Assembly: GCA_964424105.1 (NCBI GenBank)
Contig: CAYRHJ010000030.1
Span: 186,001-250,000 of the forward strand
Length of the DNA: 64,000 nt
Reading direction: 5' to 3'
Origin: CAYRHJ01 sp964424105
Lineage (GTDB): Bacteria > Planctomycetota > Phycisphaerae > UBA1845
Below are positions 1 to 9,500 of this stretch, one piece after another (within the stretch, counting starts at the first letter, position 1; each line of letters begins with the position of its first letter). The notes under the pieces are model-generated. The model did not search any database, was not told where the DNA came from, and saw only the letters and a program-made list of their open reading frames with translations. The position numbers and the translations under genes are program-made.

Positions 1-968
1 TCGCACCACCCGCGGCGGCGCCGGATTCACTTCTCGCGGACTTCGTACCGGCGCAGGTCGGCACCTTCTCCGATGACGCGCTGTTGCGATTGGCGCAACA
101 GAAACGGTTGGGGTTGATCGTGCAGAACATCGCCTCGTGGGAGGCGCATGCCCAGGGCGCGGATTTCGTTGCGAAAGCGCTTACCGAGGTCGAGGACACG
201 TTTGCGCTCGTGCCCGCAGGTGCAGCCTCGTTGGCGCAGACCTTGTCGGATCGCCCGGGATCGGCTCAAACGGACGTCGAAGTCGAGCCTTTTCTGTTGG
301 CCATTCACACGGTCAGCAACGCCGAGTTTCAGTCGTTCGTCGACGACGGGGCCTACGCGAACATGGACCTTTGGCCGGAGGAGATTTGGCCTTACCTGAT
401 TGAATTCCTGGATTTGACGGGCGAGCAGGCGCCGCGGTTCTGGCGGGGTGGGCGACATGATGCACGTCGCGGCGATCATCCGGTCGTGGGAGTCAGTTGG
501 TATGAAGCTGCCGCCTACGCGGCGTGGTGCGGATATCGGCTGCCCACGGAGGCGGAATGGCAGATGGCGGCGAGTTGGCGGATTCGAAGCTCGGCTGACT
601 TGTTGCGGCGATTTCCCTGGGGCGACGCGATGGATTGCACGCGTTGCAATCTGTGGAATTCCGGGATCGGGACGACCGTCCCGGTTCACGAATATCCGCA
701 GGGTGCGGCTCCCAACGGAGTGCGGCAGTTGATCGGCAACGTTTGGGAGTGGGTGGGAACGGAATTCAACGTCCTGGCGGATGACGGAACGCCGATCGTG
801 GGCGAGATGCCCATGTTGGGCGTGCGGGGCGGCGCGTTTGATACGTATTTTGAGTCACAAGCAACGGCAACATTTCGTTCGGGGCACATTGCGCTGGGAC
901 GAGCCCATAACACCGGGTTCCGCTGTGCGATGGATCTGCCGGCGACACAAGGTTCATCGCATTCATAG
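1..968 (+). CDS. FGE-sulfatase/SUMF1-fold protein (5' partial)
   Basis: The reading frame is open from the left edge, so the N-terminus lies outside the window. The visible 320 or so residues carry the formylglycine-generating-enzyme (SUMF1/EgtB/PvdO) fold: 'VSNAEFQSFV', then 'HPVVGVSWYEAAAYAAWCG', 'RLPTEAEWQMAA', 'FPWGD', 'GNVWEWVGTEF', 'GVRGGAFD' and a terminal 'TGFRCAMD'. Only one Cys is present in that terminal motif, and no sulfatase lies nearby, so true sulfatase activation is unlikely; many family members have other roles, including in signalling and conflict systems. It ends 14 nt before a GTPase gene and is probably co-transcribed with it. The missing N-terminus could hold a further domain (kinase, protease or NTPase), which cannot be judged here. 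Family assignment is firm; the function is open. Confidence 0.85.
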   Translation, partial: APPAAAPDSLLADFVPAQVGTFSDDALLRLAQQKRLGLIVQNIASWEAHAQGADFVAKALTEVEDTFALVPAGAASLAQTLSDRPGSAQTDVEVEPFLLAIHTVSNAEFQSFVDDGAYANMDLWPEEIWPYLIEFLDLTGEQAPRFWRGGRHDARRGDHPVVGVSWYEAAAYAAWCGYRLPTEAEWQMAASWRIRSSADLLRRFPWGDAMDCTRCNLWNSGIGTTVPVHEYPQGAAPNGVRQLIGNVWEWVGTEFNVLADDGTPIVGEMPMLGVRGGAFDTYFESQATATFRSGHIALGRAHNTGFRCAMDLPATQGSSHS

Positions 969-982
969 AACGGGAACAGGCC

Positions 983-1852
983 ATGGCGACAGCGATCCAT
1001 GCGACACAGTGTCTGGTATGCAGAACCACAAACTCGGAAGATGCCATGCTCTGCGCGCATTGCGCGGCACCGATGGCCTTGACCCACGAGTCCATCGCCC
1101 AGGACCAACGGCCCAGCATCATCACCATCATTGGTGACAGCAACGTTGGAAAGACGGTCTATCTCGGATATCTGTTGGACATGCTCAGTCGGCGGGCGGG
1201 CGAGTTTGAAGCCGTTCCCAAGGGGCCTTTCTCGGTCAACCTGCAACACACCGTCATGAGTCACCTGGCGTCTCGGCTTTTTCCGCCCAAGACGCCCAAC
1301 GAAGTCGATCAATGGCATTGGGCCTATTGTCAGATCATCAATCGCAAGAACAGCGAACGCTGGCACGACCTGGTGATGCCGGATATGGCCGGCGAAGCCA
1401 TCGCCGCGGAACTCGACGCGCCGCACACCTATGCGGTCATTCGCGGCATACTGGCGCAGAGCACGGGAATCATGCTGCTGGTGGATGCCTCGCAAGCGGC
1501 GATGGGCAACGTGCACGCCGATTTCTTCGCATTCAAGTTGATGAGCTACATCGATCAATTGGCTGGTCTGAAGTCGGGCGTGAAAATCGCCACGCCGGTC
1601 GCGGTCGTTCTGTGCAAGAGCGATTACTGCCCGCAGGCGTTCGACGACCCGATCACCTTCGCACGCACCAATCTGAATCGTCTGTGGAACCTGTGCGAGT
1701 CGCGTTTCGCCAACGTCGCCTTCTTCGCCACAAGTGTCATCGGCGCCATCGGATTCGGTACGGACGTCGATGACAACGTCGTGCCCGTGCCGCTGCACTC
1801 GGCGCCGCGCGGCGTACTTGAACCCTACGAATGGCTGCTCTCGGCGCTGTAA
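983..1852 (+). CDS. Zinc-ribbon TRAFAC-like GTPase (double-GTPase type)
   Basis: A 289-residue P-loop GTPase. The N-terminus is a four-Cys zinc ribbon (C10/C13 and C24/C27). The Walker A loop 'GDSNVGKT' is at residues 51-58, a candidate switch I Thr at about 104, the Walker B/G3 motif 'DMAG' at 134-137, and a G4-like 'CKSD' at 211-214, where the usual N is replaced by C. A G5-like 'FFATS' follows. The layout resembles the GTPases paired with GAP1-type proteins in predicted bacterial conflict systems. The next gene, which looks like such a partner, overlaps it by a TAATG junction, so the two are probably made in a coupled way. Likely role: nucleotide-dependent switch. Both the GTP specificity and the defence role are inferences from family and context. 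Confidence 0.8.
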   Translation: MATAIHATQCLVCRTTNSEDAMLCAHCAAPMALTHESIAQDQRPSIITIIGDSNVGKTVYLGYLLDMLSRRAGEFEAVPKGPFSVNLQHTVMSHLASRLFPPKTPNEVDQWHWAYCQIINRKNSERWHDLVMPDMAGEAIAAELDAPHTYAVIRGILAQSTGIMLLVDASQAAMGNVHADFFAFKLMSYIDQLAGLKSGVKIATPVAVVLCKSDYCPQAFDDPITFARTNLNRLWNLCESRFANVAFFATSVIGAIGFGTDVDDNVVPVPLHSAPRGVLEPYEWLLSAL

Positions 1853-3117
1853 TGAACATCGATCAGGCCATTTTCACGTCGGCCGAAACGGTCATGGGTC
1901 AAGGATATCGCGTGACGGCTGCGTCGCCCGGTGTCACGTCCGACGAAAAAAAGTGCATCTCGCGACATTCGCCGTCACACGAAGCCCTGTGCGACAAGTC
2001 GGCGGACGCGGTCGGTCTTGCATTCTATCGTATGGATAGCGGTCGATATGTGCTGGCGCGAACGTGTTACGCCGGGCAGGAACAATCGGGGCGCGGTGGA
2101 AAACGGGTTCTGACACGCGTGTTTGTGCTGACGTCTGACCAATGTGCGGCCTTTCGCTGGAATCCATTTGACATTCTGCGTGCGGCGTCGGTACACATTG
2201 ACCCGACTCGTTCCGTTCAGCGATCCGGCTGCGAACTGGAAACGGTCTCATTAAGGGGTCCGCTCCCTGACGGTCGCGGCTCTGTTGTGGGCGATTCTGA
2301 TGGCTACGCGGGTGACGTCGAAATATCGAGGGGGGTTGCAGCCATCCACGACGGTCGCCATGTAGTCAGCGAAGCCGTGTACTTGTATTTGTTGGATGTA
2401 GGGATCGGCGGTTCCTGCGTGGTGGTCAATGAACTGCCCCGAGCGCACGCAGTGCTCGAATCCATTCTCCTGGCCATGCCCGTTTCGAAGCGGCGGCAGT
2501 TCGAATTTTCCATCGGACTGCGTATCGCCCTTTCGCGTCGTTATCAATTCCATTGTATAGATGGCGACACAAAGAGCGTGACACGCATTGTTCGCGGGCA
2601 CGACATTAAGTTCATCGACGACGTGACTGCGTTGTCAAAGGCTGGCGCATCGCGGTCTCGCTGGACCGAACTGGTGGCGGATTGCTTTCAGTCTCAATGC
2701 CTAACAGACCTTGTGGAACTGTGCACTCGGCATTGCACATCGGATGTCGATGACGCACTCGATGGCCTCGTTTCACGGCAGATGGTCATCAATCACTTGC
2801 CTGAACGCACGTTGTCCGCACTGGTAGGATTGGTACGCGAGAGTCGTGCCGATGGGTGTGAACCCGACGGCGCAATCGAACGTGACGGTGCGAATATAAC
2901 GGAACGCTGGTTAGAAAGTCGTCTTCACAACAAGGCCCGCGCAACGCTTCTGAATCGACTTGCTCAATCCACGCCCACTGACATTCGCGGCGTGTGGGAC
3001 GATTTGATTACACTGACCGACGACGCCGACATTGCAGAATTCTGTACGCGCTTCGCGGACGATGAAAACATCGGCGAGCATGGCTTGATCCGCCCGCAGG
3101 TAACCACCACGACATAG
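1852..3117 (+). CDS. GAP1-N2-like GTPase-associated protein
   Basis: A 421-residue protein whose start overlaps the GTPase stop codon (TAATG). The N-terminus 'IDQAIFTSAE', followed by 'GYRVTAASPGV' and 'RHSPSHEAL', is the pattern I associate with GAP1 N-terminal domains, named for their constant linkage to GTPases in predicted conflict systems. The middle part, with 'GGSCVVVNELPRAHAVLESIL', and the helical C-terminal half fit the middle and C-terminal regions of such proteins. Residues of about 136-145 read 'GPLPDGRGS' and are encoded by a dispersed palindromic repeat, which probably inserted into a surface loop without breaking the frame. A shorter variant could begin only further in; the coupled start is preferred. 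Assignment is from memory of motifs, not a profile search. Confidence 0.65.
   Translation: MNIDQAIFTSAETVMGQGYRVTAASPGVTSDEKKCISRHSPSHEALCDKSADAVGLAFYRMDSGRYVLARTCYAGQEQSGRGGKRVLTRVFVLTSDQCAAFRWNPFDILRAASVHIDPTRSVQRSGCELETVSLRGPLPDGRGSVVGDSDGYAGDVEISRGVAAIHDGRHVVSEAVYLYLLDVGIGGSCVVVNELPRAHAVLESILLAMPVSKRRQFEFSIGLRIALSRRYQFHCIDGDTKSVTRIVRGHDIKFIDDVTALSKAGASRSRWTELVADCFQSQCLTDLVELCTRHCTSDVDDALDGLVSRQMVINHLPERTLSALVGLVRESRADGCEPDGAIERDGANITERWLESRLHNKARATLLNRLAQSTPTDIRGVWDDLITLTDDADIAEFCTRFADDENIGEHGLIRPQVTTTT
2257..2284 (+). repeat. Dispersed GC-rich REP-like element inside a CDS
   Basis: Core CCGCTCCCTGACGGTCGCGG. Related copies lie at 25629-25656, 53506-53532 (inverted), 54976-55003 (inverted) and 60424-60447 (inverted). 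This copy is within the GAP1-like gene and is read in frame as 'GPLPDGRGS'. Its ends (CCGC/GCGG) can pair as a short hairpin. Confidence 0.75.
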
Positions 3118-3183
3118 TTTTGCCTCGTCGAATCACCACCGCGGTGCATCACTGTGCAGGGAAACTGGGCCGTGCAAGGGCGG

Positions 3184-3567
3184 TCAAACGAGAAGATCTA
3201 CAAACAAACCTCGTCGATGTTGCGAGTCAGTCGAGAACTGAGTATCGGCGGTTGGCGAATAAGGTGATTCAGTTCGGCGCTGGGCTTGGTCATCTTTTCG
3301 TGGCTGAACCATCTCGGCCCGGGCTCGGGATTCATTGGCGGCGACTTCGAGAAGCGGCGCGTGCTGATCGCGAGCCTTCAAGTCTTCAATCTGCTTGCGC
3401 TCCTCGTCGGTAAGCTCTGATTTTCCGCGCGCGTGATTCGTTGCGGTCACGCTTGTGCCTGGAAACACGTTCTCCGGACGGCGCCCGAGTGCGGAACTGC
3501 CCAACTCGCGCAGCAGCGCATTCATTACGCCGCTGGCACCGTAGGATGACGAGATTCCGTCAAGCAT
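3184..3567 (-). pseudogene. SprA-family N-terminal fragment (probable remnant)
   Basis: A 127-codon minus-strand frame. Its first 67 residues end in 'KSELTDEERKQIEDLKARD', which matches the linker that precedes the catalytic 'REVRAHEQAH' segment in SprA-like putative metalloproteases. Here the similarity stops right after 'KARD': no HExxH-type segment follows, and the remaining residues look like noise. I read this as a gene cut short by rearrangement at about 3367. On the plus strand, 3268-3417 reads as two hydrophobic stretches ('FSSALGLVIFSWLNHLG' and 'VLIASLQVFNLLALLVG') but has no usable start and has stops just upstream. The rest of the 3118-3716 gap shows no other gene. Confidence 0.4.
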
Positions 3568-3716
3568 TCGTTTACTTGGGCTCCATGAAGTGGGCGGTTT
3601 TGGAAGTTATCGAGTGGATTCGGGCACCGCTTTCGTGGCCGAGCCACTTTGCGGCGTGGGACGTTTACCGTAGAATTATGGATGGTTGAACACGGGTTAT
3701 TATCGGAAGTAGGGCT

Positions 3717-4799
3717 ATGGCAGAACATCCAACACGTCGATCGTTTATGGCGACCGCAGCCGCGTCGGCCGTCGCGATGGGAACGCAGACCGTCAAGGCA
3801 CAAAGTCGTCAGCCGGCGGCGCATCGAGCGCAGCCGCCGATCGCCATTGCCAGCGCCAATGGGCTGGGTGCGACGCAGACGGCGGGCGACATGATCACCC
3901 AAGGTGCGGACACGCTTGACGCGGTCATCGCCGGCGTGAATCTCGTCGAAGCCGACCCCGATGACCACTCCGTCGGCTATGGCGGGTTGCCGAACGAAGA
4001 TGGTGTCGTGGAATTGGATTCCTCCGTCATGCACGGACCAACGCACGACACGGGTGCGGTGGCGGCGCTACGGAACATCATGCACCCGTCTCGCGTCGCC
4101 AAGCTGGTGATGACCCGGACGGATCACGCCATGATCGTCGGTGAAGGCGCGTTGCGGTTTGCCAAGGCCCATGGGTTCAAAGAGGTCGATCTATTGACGG
4201 ACGAGGCTCGGAAGTTATGGCTGCGCTGGAAAGAGCGTCATTCGGATCGCGACGATTGGATTTCACCCCCCGGCGAAGATGAGGCCGGGGGGGAGGAACA
4301 TTCGTCGAGCCGTGCGGCATTGATGCATACGTATGGAACGATTCATTGCAGTGCACTGAATGACAAGGGCGAACTGAGCGGTGTGACGACGACGAGCGGA
4401 TTGAGTTACAAGATTCCGGGGCGAGTGGGCGATTCGCCCATCATCGGTGCGGGTTTGTACGTGGACAATGAGATCGGGGCAGCGGGCAGTACGGGTCGCG
4501 GAGAATCAGTGATACAGAATTGCGGCGCGTTCGCGGTGGTGGAATTGATGCGAACGGGCGCCGCCCCGACGGACGCCTGTCTGGAAGTGTTGAAGCGAAT
4601 CGTGAATCACGCCCGGGATCCGTGGCTGATTAATGAGGAGGGACTGCCCGCATTCGACGTGAAGATGTATGCGTTGGCCAAGGACGGCCGGTTCGGCTCG
4701 GCAGCGATCTGGTCCGGGGCTAATTTCGCGGTGTACAGCGATGGCAAGAGTCGGCACGAGGAATGTGCGTACTTGTTCGAGCGGCGGCAGCGAGATTGA
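3717..4799 (+). CDS. N4-(beta-N-acetylglucosaminyl)-L-asparaginase (glycosylasparaginase)
   Basis: An N-terminal-nucleophile hydrolase that would cleave the GlcNAc-Asn bond of N-glycan-type asparagines or a related amide. A Tat-type signal 'TRRSFMATAAA' occupies the first 28 residues and predicts export of the folded protein. The autocleavage and catalytic region is 'HTYGTIHCSALN', with the Thr of 'GTIH' as expected nucleophile; 'TTTSGLSYKIPGRVGDSP' and 'GAGLYVDNEIGAAGSTGRGE' are the conserved substrate-binding segments. Length of 360 residues is normal for the family. The stop is TGA, and the same frame continues for 58 sense codons into an EF-hand module (see 4833-4973). No operon partner is evident; the next gene is convergent. 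Confidence 0.9.
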   Translation: MAEHPTRRSFMATAAASAVAMGTQTVKAQSRQPAAHRAQPPIAIASANGLGATQTAGDMITQGADTLDAVIAGVNLVEADPDDHSVGYGGLPNEDGVVELDSSVMHGPTHDTGAVAALRNIMHPSRVAKLVMTRTDHAMIVGEGALRFAKAHGFKEVDLLTDEARKLWLRWKERHSDRDDWISPPGEDEAGGEEHSSSRAALMHTYGTIHCSALNDKGELSGVTTTSGLSYKIPGRVGDSPIIGAGLYVDNEIGAAGSTGRGESVIQNCGAFAVVELMRTGAAPTDACLEVLKRIVNHARDPWLINEEGLPAFDVKMYALAKDGRFGSAAIWSGANFAVYSDGKSRHEECAYLFERRQRD

Positions 4800-4832
4800 G
4801 ACGAGTTGAAACGCCTGGGGAGTCGGAATTCG

Positions 4833-4973
4833 ATGTTTTGCTATACCGGTCCGGGCGGTGGAATTGCGGAGGGTTGTTCTTGTGCGGATTTGGACGGTGA
4901 TGGGGACGTCGACTTGGCCGACCATAGCGTGCTACAGAGGCGGTTGGGTCAACCCGCGACGTTCGAACCGTAG
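4833..4973 (+). other. Dockerin-like EF-hand module, in frame behind the asparaginase stop
   Basis: A 46-codon frame with 'GCSCADLDGDGDVDLADHSV' and then 'LQRRLG', the calcium-loop module that commonly ends exported proteins in Phycisphaerae-like planctomycetes. It has no Shine-Dalgarno sequence of note and no signal peptide. It lies exactly in frame with the glycosylasparaginase, separated by its TGA and 11 codons. It may be a lost C-terminal domain (nonsense mutation), a readthrough extension, or the relic of another gene. It overlaps the 3' end of the opposing FG-GAP gene by 25 nt. Confidence 0.55.
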
Positions 4974-6565
4974 GCCAATCTTCTGTACACCGCAAACACG
5001 CCCACCACGGAAATGGATAGGGCTGCGAGCAGTTTCCCAACGACGGTCAGCGCTGGAATGGGGCGTTTGGGCGAATCGGCTGTACCGCTGTTTTTCATCA
5101 GCAGAACGACGTCTGCGATTTCGTCGATCAGACCCAGGTCAAGATCACCATCGTTATCCGAGTCAAACATGAGTGAACAAGACGACGCGGACGGCGCGTC
5201 AAACGATCGATTAAACGTGAAGCTGCCGTCGCCCGCATTGGTGAACAACAGCCAATCGCCGCTAAAACTGGACGTGATCCAATCCAGATCGCCGTCGCCG
5301 TCTAGGTCGCCCAAATCAGTGGCGATCGAGAACGGATCGGTCGCGTAGGTCTGGGGTGGGCCTAGTCCACCGTCGCCGTCGCCCAACAGAATGGCGCCGT
5401 TGTTGGTGAAGCTGTTCGCAGTGGCCACGTCCTGATTGCCATCGCCGTTGACGTCACCCACGACGAGCATCCAAACGAGACCGCCGCTGGCCTGCGAACT
5501 TGCCGGTGAAAAGGTGCCGTCCCCGTTGCCCGTTCGTACGAGTATTTGCTGCGAATTGCGAGCACCGATCACGAGGTCCATGATGCCGTCGTTGTTCATG
5601 TCGGCCGCAGCCAACGCCCATTCGGCACTGCCTCCGCCTTCAAAGAAAATAGGCGGCTGAAAAACGCCGAAGCCGTCGTTGAGCAGCAGCGACATGTTGT
5701 TGCCGCCGGAGTTGGTGTTGACAATGTCCATGTCGCCGTCACCATCGACATCCAACACGGCGATCCCGCGCGGCGCCCCACCGACGGCCACCTCCTGCTG
5801 CGGAGCAAAAGTTCCGTTTCCGTTACCAAGCAAGATCGACACGCTGTTCGTATTGATGTTGGCGACGCACAGGTCGGCGGTTCCGTTACGGTCGAAGTCC
5901 GCCGGCTCCGACGGGCTGGCCCGGTCGTTGACGGGCGACGGTGGAATCAGAAAATCATCAAAAAGACCGCTGCGATCGGCGCGATTCAAGAAAACACGCA
6001 GGTCGCCGGTGATTTCGTTCACAATGGAAATATCCAGGAATCGATCGCCGTCCAAATCCGTCGCGATGCCGCCGTAGGCCTGCGTGGGCGTGGTCGGCGA
6101 CGAACGCACGTCGAGCTGCCCTACCTGTTGAAAGTCCATGTCCGTTTCCCGGGTGGCCGTCCAAAAATGGAACGAATATCCGCCTTGGCGCAGGGGTGTT
6201 CCATCGGCGGCTTCAATCGCATGAGAAAGAACCACGGTCACCGTTTCACCGGCGGAGAAGGGATGAACAGGGTTCAACTCGGCCACGGTGCTGTTACTGG
6301 AATAGGTGATCGTGCCAAGAGCAGCACCGCTCCACCGGCCAAATACCATCAACGACTGGCCAAGGACGACCGCGTTGGTATTGACGGCGCGGTCGAATTG
6401 AATGCGAATCGTTGTGTCCACGGGTGCGATGAGGGTATGCGCCGGCGGAAAAACGGATTGCACTTCCAGCAATTCCGCGATGGCCAATGCGCCGCCGGCT
6501 CCGCAGATGCTGATGAACAGGCTGATGGCCGGTATTGATTGTGGTGGCAGGCCGTGTCGTCTCAT
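4949..6565 (-). CDS. FG-GAP/VCBS repeat surface protein with C-terminal sorting-like tail
   Basis: A 538-residue exported protein. A signal peptide ('AISLFISICGAGGALA') is followed by a Big_5/SbsA-like Ig domain at about 35-140 ('FPPAHTLIAPVDTTIRIQFD'). Then come seven or so FG-GAP/VCBS blades, each with a calcium loop such as 'DVDGDGDMDIVNTN', 'DVNGDGNQDVATAN' or 'DLDGDGDLDWITS'. These would form an integrin-alpha-like propeller. The C-terminus is 'PIPALTVVG', a hydrophobic helix and 'YRRLA', which looks like an IPTL/PEP-CTERM-type sorting tail. Likely at the cell surface or secreted; the ligand is unknown. Single-gene unit, convergent to the asparaginase. Confidence 0.85.
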   Translation of the reverse strand: MRRHGLPPQSIPAISLFISICGAGGALAIAELLEVQSVFPPAHTLIAPVDTTIRIQFDRAVNTNAVVLGQSLMVFGRWSGAALGTITYSSNSTVAELNPVHPFSAGETVTVVLSHAIEAADGTPLRQGGYSFHFWTATRETDMDFQQVGQLDVRSSPTTPTQAYGGIATDLDGDRFLDISIVNEITGDLRVFLNRADRSGLFDDFLIPPSPVNDRASPSEPADFDRNGTADLCVANINTNSVSILLGNGNGTFAPQQEVAVGGAPRGIAVLDVDGDGDMDIVNTNSGGNNMSLLLNDGFGVFQPPIFFEGGGSAEWALAAADMNNDGIMDLVIGARNSQQILVRTGNGDGTFSPASSQASGGLVWMLVVGDVNGDGNQDVATANSFTNNGAILLGDGDGGLGPPQTYATDPFSIATDLGDLDGDGDLDWITSSFSGDWLLFTNAGDGSFTFNRSFDAPSASSCSLMFDSDNDGDLDLGLIDEIADVVLLMKNSGTADSPKRPIPALTVVGKLLAALSISVVGVFAVYRRLAYGSNVAG

Positions 6566-6596
6566 GCCGACATGTTAGCATAATCGCGCCCGACAA

Positions 6597-9500
6597 TCAC
6601 TCAGTTCGGAGGGATTGGAGCAAGGAGGCACGTAACATCGGTATCAGGGCCAGCGCACCCGCGGTCAGGCCTACCAATGCGGTACCAGCAAGCGTCAAGC
6701 CCAAACCGAAAAGCGGCAGCGATGCGGGTCGTGACGCCAATTCGGGTCCAACGGCCATTGCCGCTGATATGGTTCCCACGGCCAAGCCGACGGCGATCAG
6801 TGACGCGTTTTCGAACATCACGATGGCCGCCAGGGAACGTTTGGAAAAGCCCAGGGCGCGCATCAAGGCCAATTCGCCCCGTCTTTCGTATACGTTGCGG
6901 AGCATGACGGCTGACAAACCCATGGTCCCCAAAATCAGGCCCACGCCCCCCAGCGTTTGAAAGGTGGCGAGGTAGGTGTTTTGAACGCCGGCGTAGCGAG
7001 ACAGTCGGTCAGCGGTTCTGGCCACGTCGAAACCATAGTTGGCCAGTTCGTGTTCCAGGGTGGCGGCGAGGGTCTCGGTCGAGCTCGTAGAGAGAGAAGA
7101 CCGCTCGCTTCGCGCTCGCGGCTCGTAAGAGACTTGGTCGCGGCGCTGTTCGGTGGGGGATTGGATCAGAAAGAATCCATATCCCGCGATGGAGGGAAAT
7201 ATCTTCACGAACTGGTTCTCGGTAACGATGATCTCGTCTTGCAGGGCACTGCCTTGCAACAGGGCGACGAATCGCAGCGTCACGTCGTGGCCGCGCTCGT
7301 CAGTGATAACGAGGTCCTTGCCCATTCCCAGATGCAGTTGCCACTTGACGGCGGCTTGGTCACCGATGGCGGGGATGGCGCCATCGGGAAAAGTGCGTTT
7401 CAACAGCAGCCAGGGATTTTGCCTTTCGGCATCGGACTTGGCCAGCGTCGCTGCGAATTGGAAACCGCCTCGATTCAACATTTGCTCGCGGGCGCCGACG
7501 ATTCTCGGATCCTGGGGAACGTAAAGATTCAGGCAGCTCGAATCATCACCAGGACGCAATCGAAAGGATTCAACGTGTGCATCCGCCAAGAGGGCGGCTG
7601 CTTCGATCGATAAACCCAGTGAATCCCGGCCGCTTGGATCATTCAAATCAAAGTTCAGCGACGCGGCGGATTCCGCGTACAATACGAAACCGCCATCGCC
7701 CGATTCTCGATTTTGCCCGCCGCTCGACGCGTCGATACGGAATGCTTGCAGGGCCGAAATCACGAACGTCGCAGCCGCCATCAGCGACACGGTCAACACG
7801 GATCGGCGGGCGTTTCGCCGAGTGTTACGCCATCCCAATCGCGCAAGAGCACCCCATCCACCCACGTCGATGATTCGACTTGTTTCCTTCAACAGGTTTC
7901 GATGCAAGATCAAGAGCATTGTGAACAGCGCAGCCGATCCCATTCCAAAAAAAGCCGCCGCGTCCGGCACCGCACCGGTCAGGGATGACACCCATAACGC
8001 GATTCCCAAACCCATCGCGATGGCCAACCAGATCGTCGCTGCCCGCCGGTTTCCCACCGGCGGTCGGATCGCTTGCACGACGCCCGCGATGAGATTGCGG
8101 GCCGACAGTTTCGTCATCCCGCGAATCGACCACGCCACGGACGCCAGTGCCACCACGACACTGACAACATATCCAATCACCAGACTCGACCACGACACAT
8201 GCAACTGTAGGAACGGAGCATGGACGGCGTCGATCCACCAGGTACGCAGCCCCGCAAGCATCAACCAGGCATACCCCACCGCGGCCAAAAGTCCGATCAA
8301 TGCCGAAGGGGCGGTGATCAGGAATCCTTGAAACAGAAGCGAGCGTGAAATCATCGAGCGCGAATAACCCAAGGCGCCCAGCAGCCCCAACTCGTGAGCA
8401 CGAAGTTCGACGGCCAATCGAAACAACAGCGCCACCAACAACGCGGCTGCAACGATGACGAAGAAACTGAAACCGATGAACAAACCCGCAAAGTCTGTGC
8501 TGCCCGCGGCCGCTCGAAGCGCTTTCGCGCGAACAGCCGACACCTCCAGACCGAGACGCGGCAAATCCAGTTGATCGACCAACTCGTGTCGAAAGGCTTC
8601 GACCGTTGAATGAAAGTCCGCGTCTGCCGCGGGCATGATTCTGATCGAGGTGAGCTTGCCGAAACGATCCGGCTCGTCTGACCACAACGCCTGCCCGTCA
8701 GCGAGATTGATAAATGCTTTCGGCGTCGCCCGGTATCGATCCCAGTATTCTTCATCCTGTTGGCGCACCAAGTTGAGATCAACCGGGAAGGGCGGGTTCC
8801 AGTCTGCGATGTTTTCCGTATCCGTAAGGGCGCGATAGGTCGGAGTCAAACCAGGGTCAGCCGCGATTTCCGTCAACGCCACCACGCCCCGAAGTGTGAA
8901 TGTCGACTGCACGGATTTGAGTTGGCCGGCTTCTGCGGTGACGTAGTAGGACAGCTCGATTTCCTCGCCCGGCGAGGTTTTGAGGTCTGCCGCGGCCCAC
9001 TCGTTCAATAATATCTCGTGCAATTGAATCGCCGGTGCGGAGGTTCCATCGATCAACGACAAACTCGCCGAAATGTGGCCGTCAACAGCCGCGACCGTCG
9101 AATAGGGGATCCGAGCGTCGCTGGAAGAAAGCGAAATCTCGTTGGCCAAATACGTCAAGACCGATCCGATTCCAATCTCCAGCCGCTGCGATGCGGAGTT
9201 GGCGGCCTGTTCGATGGCCGGTTCCAATAGAAATCGCTCGCATTCCAACGCAGCATATCGCCTGGATTCATCTTTTCGCAGCGTCAGGCCCAAATCGTCG
9301 AGCGTCACGTACTTGGCCAGCGCGTTTTGCAACCACGTTTCACCATTCGGTCCGGCGGGAACATGGTCACCACCAGCGTCGATGGCTGCCGCAAACAACA
9401 GCGTATTAGCCCGGCCCGGGCGATCCAATCGCTGTTGCAAGGTTTCCAGCGGGACAAAGGCGACGTGTGACGTGGATTGTCGCACATTCAGCCCAAACGA

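Noticed and set aside
1..968. Naming the first gene a sulfatase-activating enzyme
   Set aside because: It has a single Cys in the terminal motif, no sulfatase nearby and a missing N-terminus; only the fold is supported.
686..1798. 370-codon minus-strand frame opposite the GTPase
   Set aside because: It is antisense to a gene with clear P-loop motifs and has no family features; long antisense frames are expected from high GC in third codon positions.
5546..6538. 330-codon plus-strand frame opposite the FG-GAP gene
   Set aside because: Shadow of the repetitive calcium-loop coding sequence; composition rich in Arg and Val without a recognisable fold.
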